Assembly: GCA_033439295.1 (NCBI GenBank)
Contig: JAVTLE010000014.1
Location: forward strand, 186,001-250,000
Direction of reading: 5' to 3'
DNA length: 64,000 nucleotides
Origin: Deuterostichococcus epilithicus
Taxonomy: Eukaryota > Chlorophyta > Trebouxiophyceae > Prasiolales > Stichococcaceae
A program made the position numbers and the translations under genes. Within the stretch, counting starts at the first letter, position 1. Each line of letters starts with the position of its first letter. Positions 22,601 through 33,668 of this stretch are shown here, piece by piece. The notes beneath the pieces are model-generated. The model did not search any database. It worked only from the letters and a program-made list of their open reading frames with translations, and had not been told where the DNA came from.

Positions 22601-25600
22601 GCAACAGACCTGGTCAGCATCAGCGGCAATGGCGACGCTGGCGCAGCCGCGGCGCCGAATGGCAGCTCTGACGCCGCCGCCGCCGACTTCAACCCCTTCA
22701 CAGACGCCGGCACCTTCAACAGCGCGGCGCGGGCCAGCGACGATGCCAGTGCCGCAGCGACCGTCGCGTTCGTGGACGCTGCCGTGCGGTCCGAATCGGC
22801 GGCGCTGCCGGCTGCCGGCAGCCTTGGCAGTGAGGCCACGTGGGAGACTTTCGACAGCGCGCCGCAGCCGCAGGCTGCCCCGAGCGGCGGCGCACTCGCA
22901 AGTTTCGGCTCGTTCGAGCAGTTCCAGCAGCTGCAACCGTCGCCGCCGCGGCAGGTGCCGTATGTGACGCACCCGTCGCCGGCGCGCGGGCGCCCAAGTG
23001 CCGATGTGCCGATCTCCGTCGCGCTGGCTGTGCTGCCACAAGAGGACCTGCAACCGCCGGCGTCGGACGCTGCCGCCCCGGCGGCAGGCGTCGCGCAACC
23101 TGCCGCCGTGTCGGCGCCCAGCAGCTTTGCCGCCTTTGCGGTGGCGCAGCCGGCGTCGCAGCCGGCCTCGCAGCAGCAGCCGCCCCAGGAGGCGCCAGCA
23201 CCGGGGTCCACAGCAGCCGCGCGCGAGTGGGCGGCCGGCCCCGCTGCCGGCCGCGGGCCGCCGCCGCCGCCCCGCCGGCCGAGGACCTCTTCGGCGCGCT
23301 GCTACCAGCAGAGTTCCTCGCGAGGCGGCAGCCCTCGCCGCCGGTGTCGCCGGCCACGTCTGCGTCGCCGCCTGCCGCCGGCGCGCTGCTGGGTGGCAAT
23401 GCGCCGGCGTTGACGGAAGCTGGCGGCGCGGCTGTGGTCAGCGAGAGCGCCGGCGCCGGGGGCGGCGGCGAGGCCCGAGACGCTCTGGCGCTGCCCGACC
23501 CGGACGCCGCACCAAGCCCTGCTGGCAGCGGCACAGGCGACGGCGCTGCGGCGCCAGAGGCGCCAGAGCTGTCCGGGGCTGCGGCGCCGCTCGGCGCGCG
23601 CGCCACGGCGTCTGACGCCGCGGCAGCGCCGCAGGAGCAGCTGGCGCCGCTGCTGCCGGGCGCCGCCTCCAACGGCGAGCCGGCGCAGCCGTTCACCAGC
23701 AACCCCTTCCAGGTGGCGCTGCAGTGAGACCTTGACAGTTGTTGACAGCGTGCTTCGATTCGAGCTCGTGTCCTTTGTAGGCTGCCTCGAACAACCCCGT
23801 TTCATCACATGCGCTTGATGAAATACTCATTGGCAGAGCGCATGTTGTTCCGTCGGGCGGTAGTTGTGGTGCACGCGAGGATCGGGGCAGCTGAGAGTCG
23901 CTTATGGCTGAGGGGCTCGTCTCCCGAAGCCGAAGGCCCCTGTGCACCATAACTTTTGGCCTGCAGCTGCAGGCTCCATCGCAAGCACATTCGTTTGCAC
24001 GCATGGCGCGGTCACTTATGACATGGTGATGTGGCTGCAGGACTTTGGCAATGCGAGCGCGGCGCCGCAGGCGTTCGCCGCATCCGCGCCCCAGGACTGG
24101 AACTCTTTCGGCGCGCCACTGGCGCCGGCGTCGGCGCCGGCTCCCTTTGGCGGCGCTCCCGCCTTCCCTGCCTTTGGCGGCGGCGCCGGCATTGGCCGCC
24201 CGCCCTTTGGCGCGCCGCTGCAGATCGAGCCGCCGCCTGCTTCAGGCGGCGGCAATGGTGGCGGCGGCGGCACAGGCCCCCTGGACTGGAGCACCTTTGG
24301 CGGCAGCCCACCTGAGGAGCTGGCCGCAGGAAGCAGCAACGCGCTGGTGGCGGCGGGCGGCTTCCTGGCGCCCTCAGGGTTTACGCCCGGCGGCCAGACG
24401 GCGCCTGCGGGCTGGGCCAGCTTTGATGACGCTGCCTTCGCGCCGCCGCCGCCGCCGGGCGCTGCCACCGCACCAGCGGGCTTTGGCGACTTTGGCGGCT
24501 TTGGCGACAGCACATTCGGGTGCGAGCCCTGGTTGCCCGGCTTTCGCTGTGCGGGGCTGCAGCACCTGGTGTTGCACGGGCAGGAAACCTGCTTGGCTGG
24601 CGCCTCGGGCGGTACCACTCGTATATGTTTTGCAGCTGCAAAGCCTGCCGTCCTTTGGTCGGCTGGCGACCCAGCAGCCGGCATGCAACGCTGCTTCGTG
24701 GCTCATGAAGCTGTGCGGACGAAGCCGGTGATGTCTGGGCCTGCCTGCACTCCGGAGCGACTGACTCAACGCGCCTTGCATGGTGCAGCCGCAGCAGCGA
24801 CGCCGACAGTGTGCAGCCAGGCGTGAGCCCTCCGCCGGCGGTGCACGCCCCCGCGCCTGCAGTCCCTCAGGTGAGCCGCCCTGCTGACTGTACAGACGGA
24901 AAGAGTCCCTCGCTTGATGGAGGGTGATGGAAGAGTGAAGACCAGCCCGAGTCACCCGCATCTGTACACACTCACATTCGTAGGGGCCCCGTGGCAGCAG
25001 AGACGCGGCCGCCGTCAATGTTGACAGAAGCGCTTTTTATTTCGACAGAGTTGTAACATATGCCACAGCAAAACCAGTTGTCCCTGGAGCTGCTGGTGTG
25101 ACAGCACAGCACACAGCCGGACCCTGTCAGCGTCTCCGACTTGGCTCAAACCCGGCTCACACCCGGCACGCTCTAGATGTCCCGACTGCAGAAAGATCTG
25201 GCGCCTCCAGCAATGCAAGCCAGGCTTGGCTTGGGCTACAGCGACAGCTTCAGCGTCACCGGCCCTGCTGAGCAAAGTCTGCAGTCTCATGACACAGGGC
25301 AGCCGCGGCTTTGGGCAGCCCGGCAGCTTCGTCACCGCCAGCCAAGCCTTTTTGAAATGCTGCTTCTGACTGGCGAGTGCAACCATGCAGGGCAGCCGCG
25401 ACTTCGGGCACTCCGACAGTTTCAACATCGCCAGCGTGCTGGCGCCCAGCTCCGGGGCCGCAACGCCGGACCTGCTGTCCGACCGGCCGCCGAGCCCCAT
25501 CGCCGAGTTTGGCTTCCCCTCCGAGCAGCCAGGTCGGTGTCGCTGCACTCTCTGCAAGGGGCTAGACCATCAGGGTGGGGGTTTTGGGTCTTCACGCGAT

Positions 25601-28600
25601 TGCCTGGCTGGATGGCCGCTGTGCAGTGGCGGCATTGGAGAGGGGTGCGACAGCCCCGCCGTCAAGGGCCCAGTCTCGGGGTGCAGTACCGGACCCGAGG
25701 CGGAGTGCGCTTGTTGTCGCCCTCTGCCCTGCTAGCGTATGCGTGGCCAATTGCCGCCAGTAGAAGCCAGCGGCGCTGTGAATCGTGCAGCCGCCGAGGC
25801 CCTGTCGAGGAGGCGAAGCCAGCGGGCGACAAGTCTGGCACATGTGACATGCGAGGCACTTCTTTCTTTCCGCTGCAGGGGGGCCGGACCTGGGCGCCTT
25901 CACGCCGCTCAGGGCGGAGGACCACCAGCGCTGCGGCATGGCTTACACCATGAAGGTGCGCATCTCGACAGCTGGGCCGAGCCCTGCGGTGCAAGCCCAT
26001 CGGCGTGGGCGTCACGGCAGGCCGCTCAAAGGGGGAGCTACGCCGCGGCGCAGTCGGCACACTGTACGAGGCTGAGGCAGTATGTGGCCCCTAAAATCGT
26101 GTTCGCAACAAAGATTGGGGGACATCGACTGGGCGACATCGACTTGGGCAACATGACGGGGGACTACTGCCGCTGTTGAGAGGTCTCGATTCTTATTCCG
26201 TATAGGGCTACGGTGACCGCGGCGGCGCTGGGCAGGACGAGGCATGGCACCTGTGGGGTGAGTCTGGAAAAAAAACCTTGCCGTGGCAGCAGGGCGTGTT
26301 GGAAACAGGTTCGGGAGCATTAGTGTGATCCGCTGGAGGCGATCAAACTGAAACGTCGGGCTTTTTGGGCACGCTGTGGCACTGTATGGAAGGCGGCTGC
26401 CTGCAGAGCTGTCCTGCTGTGCAAAACAATGCCTAATCCATTACGGAACTGTTTTAAGGCCGCATGGTTACACGGTGCTTGTGGCTGCTGAAATTTTGCT
26501 TCTCTTTGATTTTAGGTAAGGCGGGCCTGACCGACGGCTTCGCGCAGGCCTGGGCGCTGTCCGACGTCGACCGTGACGGCCGCCTGGACACTCAGGTGTG
26601 GACAGAGTATCAGTAATAACCCGATCCTGACACTCTCTCGCTTTGCATCGCCACGAGGCGCTGGTTCCCGCTCCATCGTCGGGTGCCGCCCCTCTGGAAG
26701 GCCGCAGCGTCTGAGGCGTGCCCACACCCGAGCACGCGTCGCACAGAGTCCGCCTCTGGCAGCGGAGCTTTGGCTCCCAAACCCCACAACCCTCAACCCT
26801 TGCCAACGGAGTGCACTGCAGTTACTGCTGCTGCCTGCCCAACGAATGCCCTTCCTATTGCACCATCAAGCGAGGGATCGCGCCGCAGCAACTGCCCAGA
26901 CCATGGACCCGAACCGTGCGTCCCCGCAGGAGTTTGCGGTGTTCATGTGGCTGCTGAAGAGCGCCAAGAGGGGGCTGCCGGTGCCGGCGGCGCCGCTCAC
27001 GCCAGAGCAGCTGTCGGAGTTCACCGGCTACTCTGCAGCGCCGCGCTCCCCCGGCAGGCTGCAGTACCAGGTGGAGCAACTGGTTGTGCACTTTCACATA
27101 GTCACTACTGGTTTCAGGTTTTCAGGATTGGGGTGGTGTCGCGCCGTGCTGCTGCTGCGCCGGACCGCACATACTCTCGCTCAGCCTGCGCAAGTGTCGC
27201 ATGCCTGCTGCCCGCGCGCCGTCGCACGGGGGGCGAGCTCTGCCAGGTGCCCCATCCGCTGCTGCACCATTGTGTGGCACTCCGGGTGGCGGAGTCAGGC
27301 AGCAACGCGTCCCGCGTGCGTGTTGCCGCCGGGTCAGGGATGCAAGCCCTGCCCTGCATGCATGCGCACTTCCGCGCTGCGCACTGCGCCTGCAGCATGG
27401 CAAACCCGACCCCCATGGAACCCCCATCCTCCTCCCCACAGGGAACCGTCGCTCGCCGCAAGGCTCAGCTGCGGCTCGCAACCCTGATCTTTCCAACCCC
27501 TCAACCCTGCCGCCTTCTTGCCGCCGCAGGGCTCCATCTCCTTCGGGGAGGGCGCTCAGTCCGTTGCCGTGGCGGCCGCCGCGGCGCAGCGCGCGATGCA
27601 GGAGCAGGAACTGGCGGAACTGGTGTCTCTGGGCTTTGAGGAGGGCCCCGCAAAGGTGGGGCTAAACTCGGCCCAGTCGGCTCTGTCGTCCAGTCGGCTC
27701 GTTCCTGGGACCCCCTGGGTCCCTTGCTTGTCCTGCGGGCCTGGTTCTTATTAATGATCGCGCGCCGGCGCCGGCCCGGCTGCGATTCTCAGCAGGGGCT
27801 GCGCTGCGACGGCCCCTGTGCCTTGCAACCACGTCAGCGCATGGCGGGGGTCAGCAGGTGTGGCTCTGTGCGGCAGCCGCTGATGTTTGGTCGGTCGTGG
27901 CCTTGGTTGGCCGGCGGCCCTTGTGCCGCACGGGGGGCTACAGGACCAGTTGCCACCTCGCCTCCTCACCCACCGCAAGCTTCAGCTCCAGCAGCTTGTC
28001 TGACACACTGTCGTGCCGCCTGCTGCGCAGGCGGCACTGGAGGCGAACGACTGGAACCTGCAGCCGGCGGCCGACGCGCTGCTGGCGCAGCGGGAGGGCG
28101 GCGGTGCGCCGCAGGCCGCCGCTTCACCAGCGCGCGGCGGTCTGTCGCCCATCGCCGTGCCGCGCGGCTCCTCGCCGGTGCGGCTCCGCCGCTTCCGCCG
28201 CTTCTGGAATGAGTTTTCCTTGTTGTCGGCGCAGCGGATCCGGCTGTGCCCTGGCAGGACCCGGCACGCTTGTCTGCCTGCACGGGCCCTGGCTGCGGGG
28301 TTTCAGGTCCATGAAGCCTCCGAGAATACCGGGCTGGGGCGGAGGCATTGAGCAAACCCTAACTTCCGAACGTGGGGCCCAGGCATCCCGCCTAGAGCTG
28401 CGCCGAGCAGTCTCAGCTGGCGTGCCCACCATGCTCCGGCCTGCTCACCCTCTCTGGAACCACGAAACCCTCCAGCCCACAGGATCCAAACCCTCAAGAC
28501 CACCGGCTCCTGCTGCCGCAGGGCCCCAGCCCCGCGAGGACGCCCACGCAATCGTCGCCGGCGGCGCCGACGCCAGGCCGCTCGCCGCGGCACAGCCGGC

Positions 28601-30353
28601 TGTCGCCGGCGGGCCTCATGCGGCGGCTGTCGACCGGCGGCCGGCCCTCGCCCGACCGCNCGGCCATTGCCGCCGNCGCCGGCGGNANCGTCGGNAGCGC
28701 GGCGNCGCCCGTGCNGCCGCCGGAAGCGCCGCTGGCACGCCCACCTCGGCGGCAGGCGGTGGCGGCGCCACCGCCATCGCCATCACCGGCGGTGCGTCGC
28801 CTCGCTCCGGTACCCTGCAAACCCTGCGAGATCGGCGCCCTACTAGAAGGACAATCAACACGTGCTGTGCATTTTCCATCGTCCTCTTCGAAGTTGCGGA
28901 AGTCAGAACCTGCATGAACAGAAAACCCTGCCCCTCGACTCCCTGTGTCGAGTCGTAACGCGGTTTCGCCTCACGTTTTGCCCCCCGTGTTGCTGGCACA
29001 GACGGCGCGACGCTGAGCGTGCGGCTGGAGCGGGCCCATGTGGTCTACAAGAAGGCGCTGGACCGGCCCTTTTGCACGCTCAGCCTGCTCGCCGCCGACG
29101 GCTCGGAGCTGGAGCGGCCGGTGCGTCTGCCGAGGCTCGTGTGGCCGCGCCATGCGAATTAAGATCTGATTCTCAAGGTCCTTGGCTGCCCGGCCTGGCG
29201 GAGACGGCAGCGTCTGTGCATCATAGGAGCGACCCTAGTTGTCAGCACATCGGCCACCCGCTCACTTTGCTGACGCTTCCGCGATAACAGTCCTCATTGA
29301 CGGCACCAGCGACATGGGGCCGTTGACGCCAAACTATCGACGAGCTGATCGTCACGCTGCTCGTGGCTGTGTTGGTGGAACATGCTCGTCATACTCAGCA
29401 GCAGCGCCGGCTGTCGCCGTGCAGGCGGACACGCCGCCGGGCTCCTTCGACCGGTCGTCCCACATCATCAGCCTGGACCACGAGCTGCAGCTGAAGACGC
29501 CCGTCGCCGCGATACCCTCGGGTGCGCCAACTGTCGGCTATCTCAGCAAGCTGGAATCTGCAGGACACTCACCTGCAGGGGACAAGCTGCCGGCGGGGTC
29601 TGCGGTCACTGCCAACGCCAGGGCCGCTTAAGCTGGGTGCCACTCCGCAGCTGCAGGTGGTACGAGTGAAGACACCATCGCACTGATTATTATGCGCGCT
29701 GGGCATAGCGGGCATCAGGCCTTTGCATCTTAGCTCCAAAGCCCTGAGCCCTCCCCTGTCATCCGTGGCACAGACTCCAAACTGGTGGTGGAGATCTAGC
29801 ACTAATAGCAATATAAGGAGCACATGTAGAGCACGGCAATCTGTCAAGCTTCGAAACCTGCCCTAGATCCTGAACCTTTCGCCGCGCAGACGCCAATTTG
29901 GTGGTGGAGATCAAGCATTGGAAGAGCAGGGAGAAGAAGTTCAGCCTGCTGGCCTGGTCTTTCCTGCCAGCGCACGTGCTGGTCGCCCGCTCCGACGCCG
30001 GCGTATCCGGCGCCGACGGTGCGTCGTTTTCCGCCCAATTCCCGGGCCGCAAATCGCTGGTGGCACCGCTGACAGCTGCCTATCCCCCACGATGCGTCAC
30101 TGCGATTTCTGCGCCGCTGCTCTGTGTGCGGTGCAGTTGTGTGGTGCTGCCGTCCCCTGCCCCCGGGACACAAGGTGAAGCGGCATCCTGCGGCGGCGCA
30201 GGCCCGGCGACAGCGCCGCCGACAGTCAATGCCGGGCCCTGCGCGCTGCCGCTGTTCGCCAAGCCTCTGGACCCCACCACTAAGCGCAGCAAGGCGCTCA
30301 ATGCTGGAGCGCCAGACCTGCAGCTCAGCATCGGCGTGCAGCAGCGGCCGTGA
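15808..30353 (+). CDS. Large EH-domain endocytic scaffold with UBA and C-terminal Aida-type C2
   Basis: Domains in order: EH1 (about 15.81-16.63 kb), EH2 (16.88-17.54 kb), a coiled coil (about 18.39-18.55 kb), long Ala/Pro/Ser-rich regions with 99-bp repeats (20.4-21.3 kb), NPF motifs (about 22690 and 23700), Gly/Phe-rich segments (24.0-24.5 kb), EH3 (25.88-27.06 kb), UBA (27.53-28.12 kb), a Ser/Pro linker, and an Aida-type C2 domain to TGA 30351-30353. EH domains bind NPF peptides in clathrin endocytosis; UBA binds ubiquitin. This suggests an EPS15/Pan1-like adaptor. Phases agree from the exon ending AIAITG through all C2 exons (last 30226-30353), which argues for one gene into the linker. 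The middle is less certain: N runs and frame changes occur, and splitting into two genes cannot be excluded. The start codon is not found. TGA at 23725-23727 is read as intronic because NPFQ is followed by GTGGCG and coding resumes at the GACTTTGG acceptor near 24041. Confidence 0.8.
16870..17545 (+). other. EH2 domain, degenerate EF loop
   Basis: PPEAAKYEAHFERARGPGSW and SRARDYFAKANL are followed after an intron by AIDAVVRFACGSGKALLSHD and DFFAIIHVIYAAHRERG. The helix pattern is EH-like, but the acidic loop residues are replaced, so calcium binding is unlikely. Confidence 0.75.
17304..17356 (+). repeat. 21-bp direct repeat upstream of an EH2 exon
   Basis: Copies at 17304-17324 and 17336-17356 differ at two bases, and each starts TCTAG. 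Both lie in the intron just before the exon encoding DDAIDAVV. Confidence 0.85.
18541..18660 (+). repeat. Three decayed copies of an exon 3' edge plus donor
   Basis: The exon end CTGGAG|GTGAGCTG at 18541 recurs at 18598 (CTGGAGGTGTGCTG) and 18642 (TTGGAGGTGCGCTG). A shared ACGAGTTGG also precedes each later copy. The unit is about 57 then 45 bp and lies inside the intron. Confidence 0.85.
20425..21250 (+). repeat. Roughly 99-bp coding tandem repeats (APHMPPESAAPA motif)
   Basis: About seven units of roughly 33 residues each contain a variant of APHMPPESAAPA, with a spacer such as DAPTGDADKKPA in the middle copies. The outer copies are diverged and unevenly spaced. The segment is a disordered linker of the EH-domain protein. 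Confidence 0.9.
25882..27075 (+). other. EH3 domain
   Basis: AEDHQRCGMAYTMK (exon ending about 25953), GYGDRGGAGQDEAWHLWG, GKAGLTDGFAQAWALSDVDR then DGRLDTQ (donor GTGTGG), then EFAVFMWLLKSAKRGLPVPA. The second EF loop (D-V-D-R-D-G-R-L) is intact, unlike EH2. Confidence 0.85.
27532..28120 (+). other. UBA domain split by an intron
   Basis: The first part reads ELAELVSLGFEEGPAK before a GTGGGG donor near 27656. The second begins after the acceptor near 28029 as AALEANDWNLQPAADALLAQ. Together they form the three-helix UBA pattern with the LGF loop, a ubiquitin-binding module by family. Confidence 0.9.
29003..30353 (+). other. Aida-type C2 domain
   Basis: Four in-phase exons: ATLSVRLERAHVVYKKALD...PFCTLSLL; ADTPPGSFDRSSHIISLDHE then LQLKTPVAAIPS; NLVVEIKHWKSREKKFSLLA then WSFLPA; and FAKPLDPTTKRSKALN to the stop. 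The H-W-K-x-x-x-K-K-x-S core, the preceding D-T-P and the LQTP-like strand match the C2 domain of AIDA (axin interactor, dorsalisation-associated), a lipid-binding C2 subclass. Confidence 0.82.
29768..29802 (+). repeat. Pseudo-exon: decayed copy of the C2 exon start
   Basis: The acceptor plus about 27 bases here (ACTCCAAACTGGTGG...) match the true exon start near 29891 (ACGCCAATTTGGTGG...). The copy reads DSKLVVEI followed by an in-frame TAG. Confidence 0.85.
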
Positions 30354-31825
30354 GGTGGGGGCCATGCGCGCGATGGCGGCGGCGTGTGCCCAGACCGCGC
30401 CGCAGTGGTGCCGGCGGGCAGGCTGGACTGGCGGCCGGCGGCAGGGGCGTGGGGTCTGGACGCGTCGGCGGCTGCGATCGTGCGGGAGTTGCTGTTGCAG
30501 CGCATGGCGGCGGAGGAGGGAAACTCCTGCACGCAGCCTGGTGGCATGAGAACCGGTTGGTGGGGAAGCGTGCACAACCTTGAGGGGGGCGCATGGCGTC
30601 AGGGCGGCTCTGCTGTGAGAAGTGTACTTGTGGAAGTCGCCGGGCGACAAGGCTGCCGCTTCCAGTAGGGACGGAGCTGGAAGTGGAGGAAGAGGCGGAG
30701 CGTCCAATCGCGGTGTGGAGAGAGAGGGGATGCGACCGAAAGAAATATCTCCCTGTATAATGTGTCAAGCGGAAGTTGCGTGGCGAGTTTGGGGCTGTGC
30801 ATGTCTGGTCACAGCAGGTGGGTGATGTGACGGCGTGTGATGTCGACTGCAAGCTTGCAAGTTCCTGAACGCCTGACGCCTACGTCCTTCCCACACAACC
30901 TCTGCCCTGACCTAGTGTACACAAGCAAATGGATGAAGCGCACAACCTCTCTCACTCTATATGCCAGTCCGCCACGCAAATCTGCCGCCCCTGACCAATT
31001 GTCCCAAATTCGATACGCTCCTCTACGCGAGACCAAGAAGGGGACCTTTTCCCCAAGTTCAAAGAAAAACCAGCTGCATCGTGTCCAAGTTATCGGCCCC
31101 AAAAATCATCTGAAAGCGGGCGAACATAGACGCCCGCACACGCCCGCAGGGGCTAGTCACAATCCGCGCGACCGGCAACCGGCCGCGCGCCCCCGGGCAA
31201 CCCAAAACCACGCCCCCTGACAAGCCAGCATCGCACAGTGTCGCAAGTCACACCCATCAGCCGCGCGCGCGCGCACGCAGCCTGTTCCAGCAGGCTGCGC
31301 CATCTAGGGTTTTGCGTGGTACTGGAGGCGAAGGCGCCAGCCCGGATACCGGGCATCCGTCCATTTGGCTCTGGTAAAACCTTGGCCTATTGCCGGACCG
31401 GTAGTCGCCACCCGCCGGGCGCTCCCCCAGACTCGAGCCGCCCGGCCGCTGCCACCGCCAACCTTGTAAACCACACAGCAGTCGCTGCCTTTGCCTCGCC
31501 TTGGCGCACTGAGCGCGCCCGCGGCAGAATCTATTGGTGTGTGCCTCCGCCACACTGCTGAGTTGCCGTCCTTCGACAATGCTGACGCCCTTGCTTCCTC
31601 CTTCCTAATGTACAGCGGCTCCTGGTGCCGCCTTGCCTGCCTCAGTTGGCCGTTCGCCCGCTACCGCCGCCGCAGCTACCGCCAATCTGCAGTGGTGCCC
31701 TGGCTGCGATGCGTGCCCCTACGCCGCCACCACGCAGCCGCTGCTGCCTCCAAAGCGGCTGCATCCACTGTCTGGCTACCTCCGGAATGATCCTCACTGT
31801 TCAAGGCCCGCTGATCATTGCGCAG
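30354..31825. other. Convergent intergenic region
   Basis: It lies between the EH-domain gene stop and the stop of the minus-strand 104-aa gene. No gene is supported. Open frames around 31.2-31.85 kb show no family resemblance or consistent splice structure. Confidence 0.5.
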
Positions 31826-33030
31826 TCAGGCTGCCCGCGCAGCAGACTCCACTAGCGGTTTGAGCCGCCTCTGTGCAGCAGCAGGGATGGCGAGAGTAAG
31901 TTGCCACCAGAGGAGGTGGACAGCTCAGTTGCGAGACAGGTTGTGCCAGGGGCTGGCAGCTAGGACCCAGGGCCTGGCTGGCGGGGCTTGCAGGGGCCGC
32001 GAGCGCATGCCACGGATACGAATGCGTACAAACACCAATTGCGCATGATGTCTCACCCTGGAGGCGACAGCGGCATAGTACGTCTGGAAGAAGGAGGGGT
32101 TCTGTGCCTCCAGCTGCCTCCACACTGCGCAGCGCAACGCAAGATTGGTCGGCCCCGGGCCAGGCAGCAGTTGCAGTGGGCTCGGCCACCGACCTAAAGG
32201 CTGGCGCCCAGTAGGGGGTGGTCTGTGGCTGACATTTCTCCAGGATAGCATAGTATGCAAGCTTCGCTTTCGGTGGCGTCATGATTAGTGAGGCAGAAGA
32301 ATGAGTAAGCGAGCACGTGCATGCGGCTTGAAACAGCGAGCGCCGCGGCGGGCTCGGCCGGCGCATATACGAGGCGTATCAGCAGTGCTGAAGGTCGTAC
32401 AGCAACTGCAACTGCACCGATCGGCCGCGGGGCCAGCTTCCCGGTGGTTGTGAGCTGGGTCGTGCAGGAGCCGCTCATTTGCATCACACTACATAACAGT
32501 GTGGGCCAGAAGGCACGTCTCACCCAACCGGGTGAACGCCTTGACGACGCCGAGACTCAGCAGCGCCGCTGTCGTCTCCTCAAGCGTCAAATAATTGGTC
32601 AAGCACCGCTCGATTGCGTGGTGCACCTGGAAGCACGGGGCCCGGTTACGCTGGTCAGCTCTCCGCCCGACGGCAAACAGCATTGCAGGGCCCGCTCGTT
32701 GCACGAACCATCAGCGGGGCACGCACAGGTGGAGTGCAGGTGGATTCTTCCCGCAAGTGAGCTGCGTCGGGCAAAATGGAACAGCTGCAGGCTCGTCCCC
32801 AGGCTGGCAGGCACAGCGGGGGCGTCCGAGGGTTATTATGTCAGGGCAGACGCGCCGTCCGCAGGAGTGCGAAGTTGGATACGCATGCGGTGGAAGGGTG
32901 GGTCAGCAATCCGCAATACACAATAACACACCCGCGACACATCAGCGACGCCGACGGGCTTGGGAGAGGCCGACTGAGGCGTCCAAATTGCCGGCTGCTT
33001 CACCAGCTGCGCGTCGCTGACGCAGCACAT
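31826..33030 (-). CDS. 104-aa protein with a plant-lineage A_thal_3526-type domain
   Basis: Four exons in consistent phase: 33030-32932, 32626-32524 (GTGAGA donor), 32124-32057 and 31870-31826 (TGA), giving exactly 104 residues. The core VHHAIERCLTNYLTLEETT...KAFTRL joins across an intron to VWRQLEAQNPSFFQTYYAAV. This matches the short plant-lineage domain TIGR01589 (A_thal_3526), where higher-plant proteins read like IERCLQLYMNQKEV... and VWQKLEEENPEFFKAYY. Its function is unknown. In land plants the domain usually begins a longer protein; here it is almost the whole protein, with a short N-terminal lead and a basic/Ala C-terminus. No signal peptide is seen. Confidence 0.85.
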
Positions 33031-33668
33031 CGCTGCGGGGAGCCGGCCGGCGCGAGCACCTAAAAGTTCAAAACGGTCCAACTGTCCCTCCCCCGCCGGT
33101 GCTGGCCAACAGGTTGCGCAGCGGCGCCGGCAGCAAAAGCGCAAACGGAACCGGTTTGCTGAGCAGCGCAGGCGGGCTGTTCGAGAAGCAGTGCCCCTGC
33201 GACGCTGCGAGTCCGGCCGGCAATGGTGAGGCTGGGCAAGCTTGGCAGATTACGAGGGATATTTCTGATCTGATTCAGGGTTTTGGCGGCTGCGCGCATG
33301 ACATAACCGTGTACCTCGTCTGCCGCTCGTGTGGTCACGTATTACAGTCAACGTGTTTGCGTGGAGAAGGGTTAGTGGAAGGTCAGGCACAAGGCAGCAC
33401 AAGGGGCAGATCCCGGAAGTGGGACCGTTGTCCTGTGTCCAGTCTGCTGGCAGTAGATACGCTGCGTCAATTTTATGGCCCGCCAGACCAATTCATGCCC
33501 ACGCGCTGATCCAGCAGCTGCCGTGCCGGGTGCTTGCCTCCATCTTCTCCACGCACATTTGGATCCAGACCCACCCTTCGCCGCGGCACTGCCGACGGGT
33601 CTAAGAAGGGTTTGGCTCCCACTCCTTCCTCGTCTCTTCCAGCTGCCTCGAGCCTTCACTCCAAGGTG
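33031..33668. other. Intergenic region between two minus-strand genes
   Basis: No gene is assigned. A plus-strand frame at 33099-33509 and a minus-strand frame near 33080-33240 are open, but neither matches a family. This should include the promoter of the 104-aa gene. Confidence 0.4.

Noticed and set aside
19987-22671. A continuous 894-codon plus-strand open frame
   Set aside because: Its first part (before about 20150) reads through an intron and its last part is out of frame after the N at 21886. Only the Ala/Pro-rich middle is coding, as part of the larger EH-domain gene.
22716-23702. A 328-codon minus-strand open frame
   Set aside because: Shadow of the NPF-containing EH-gene exons; no splice or family support.
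23725-23727. Stop codon as the end of an EH-domain gene
   Set aside because: NPFQ just before it is followed by a GTGGCG donor, and similar Phe/Gly-rich coding resumes at an acceptor near 24041.
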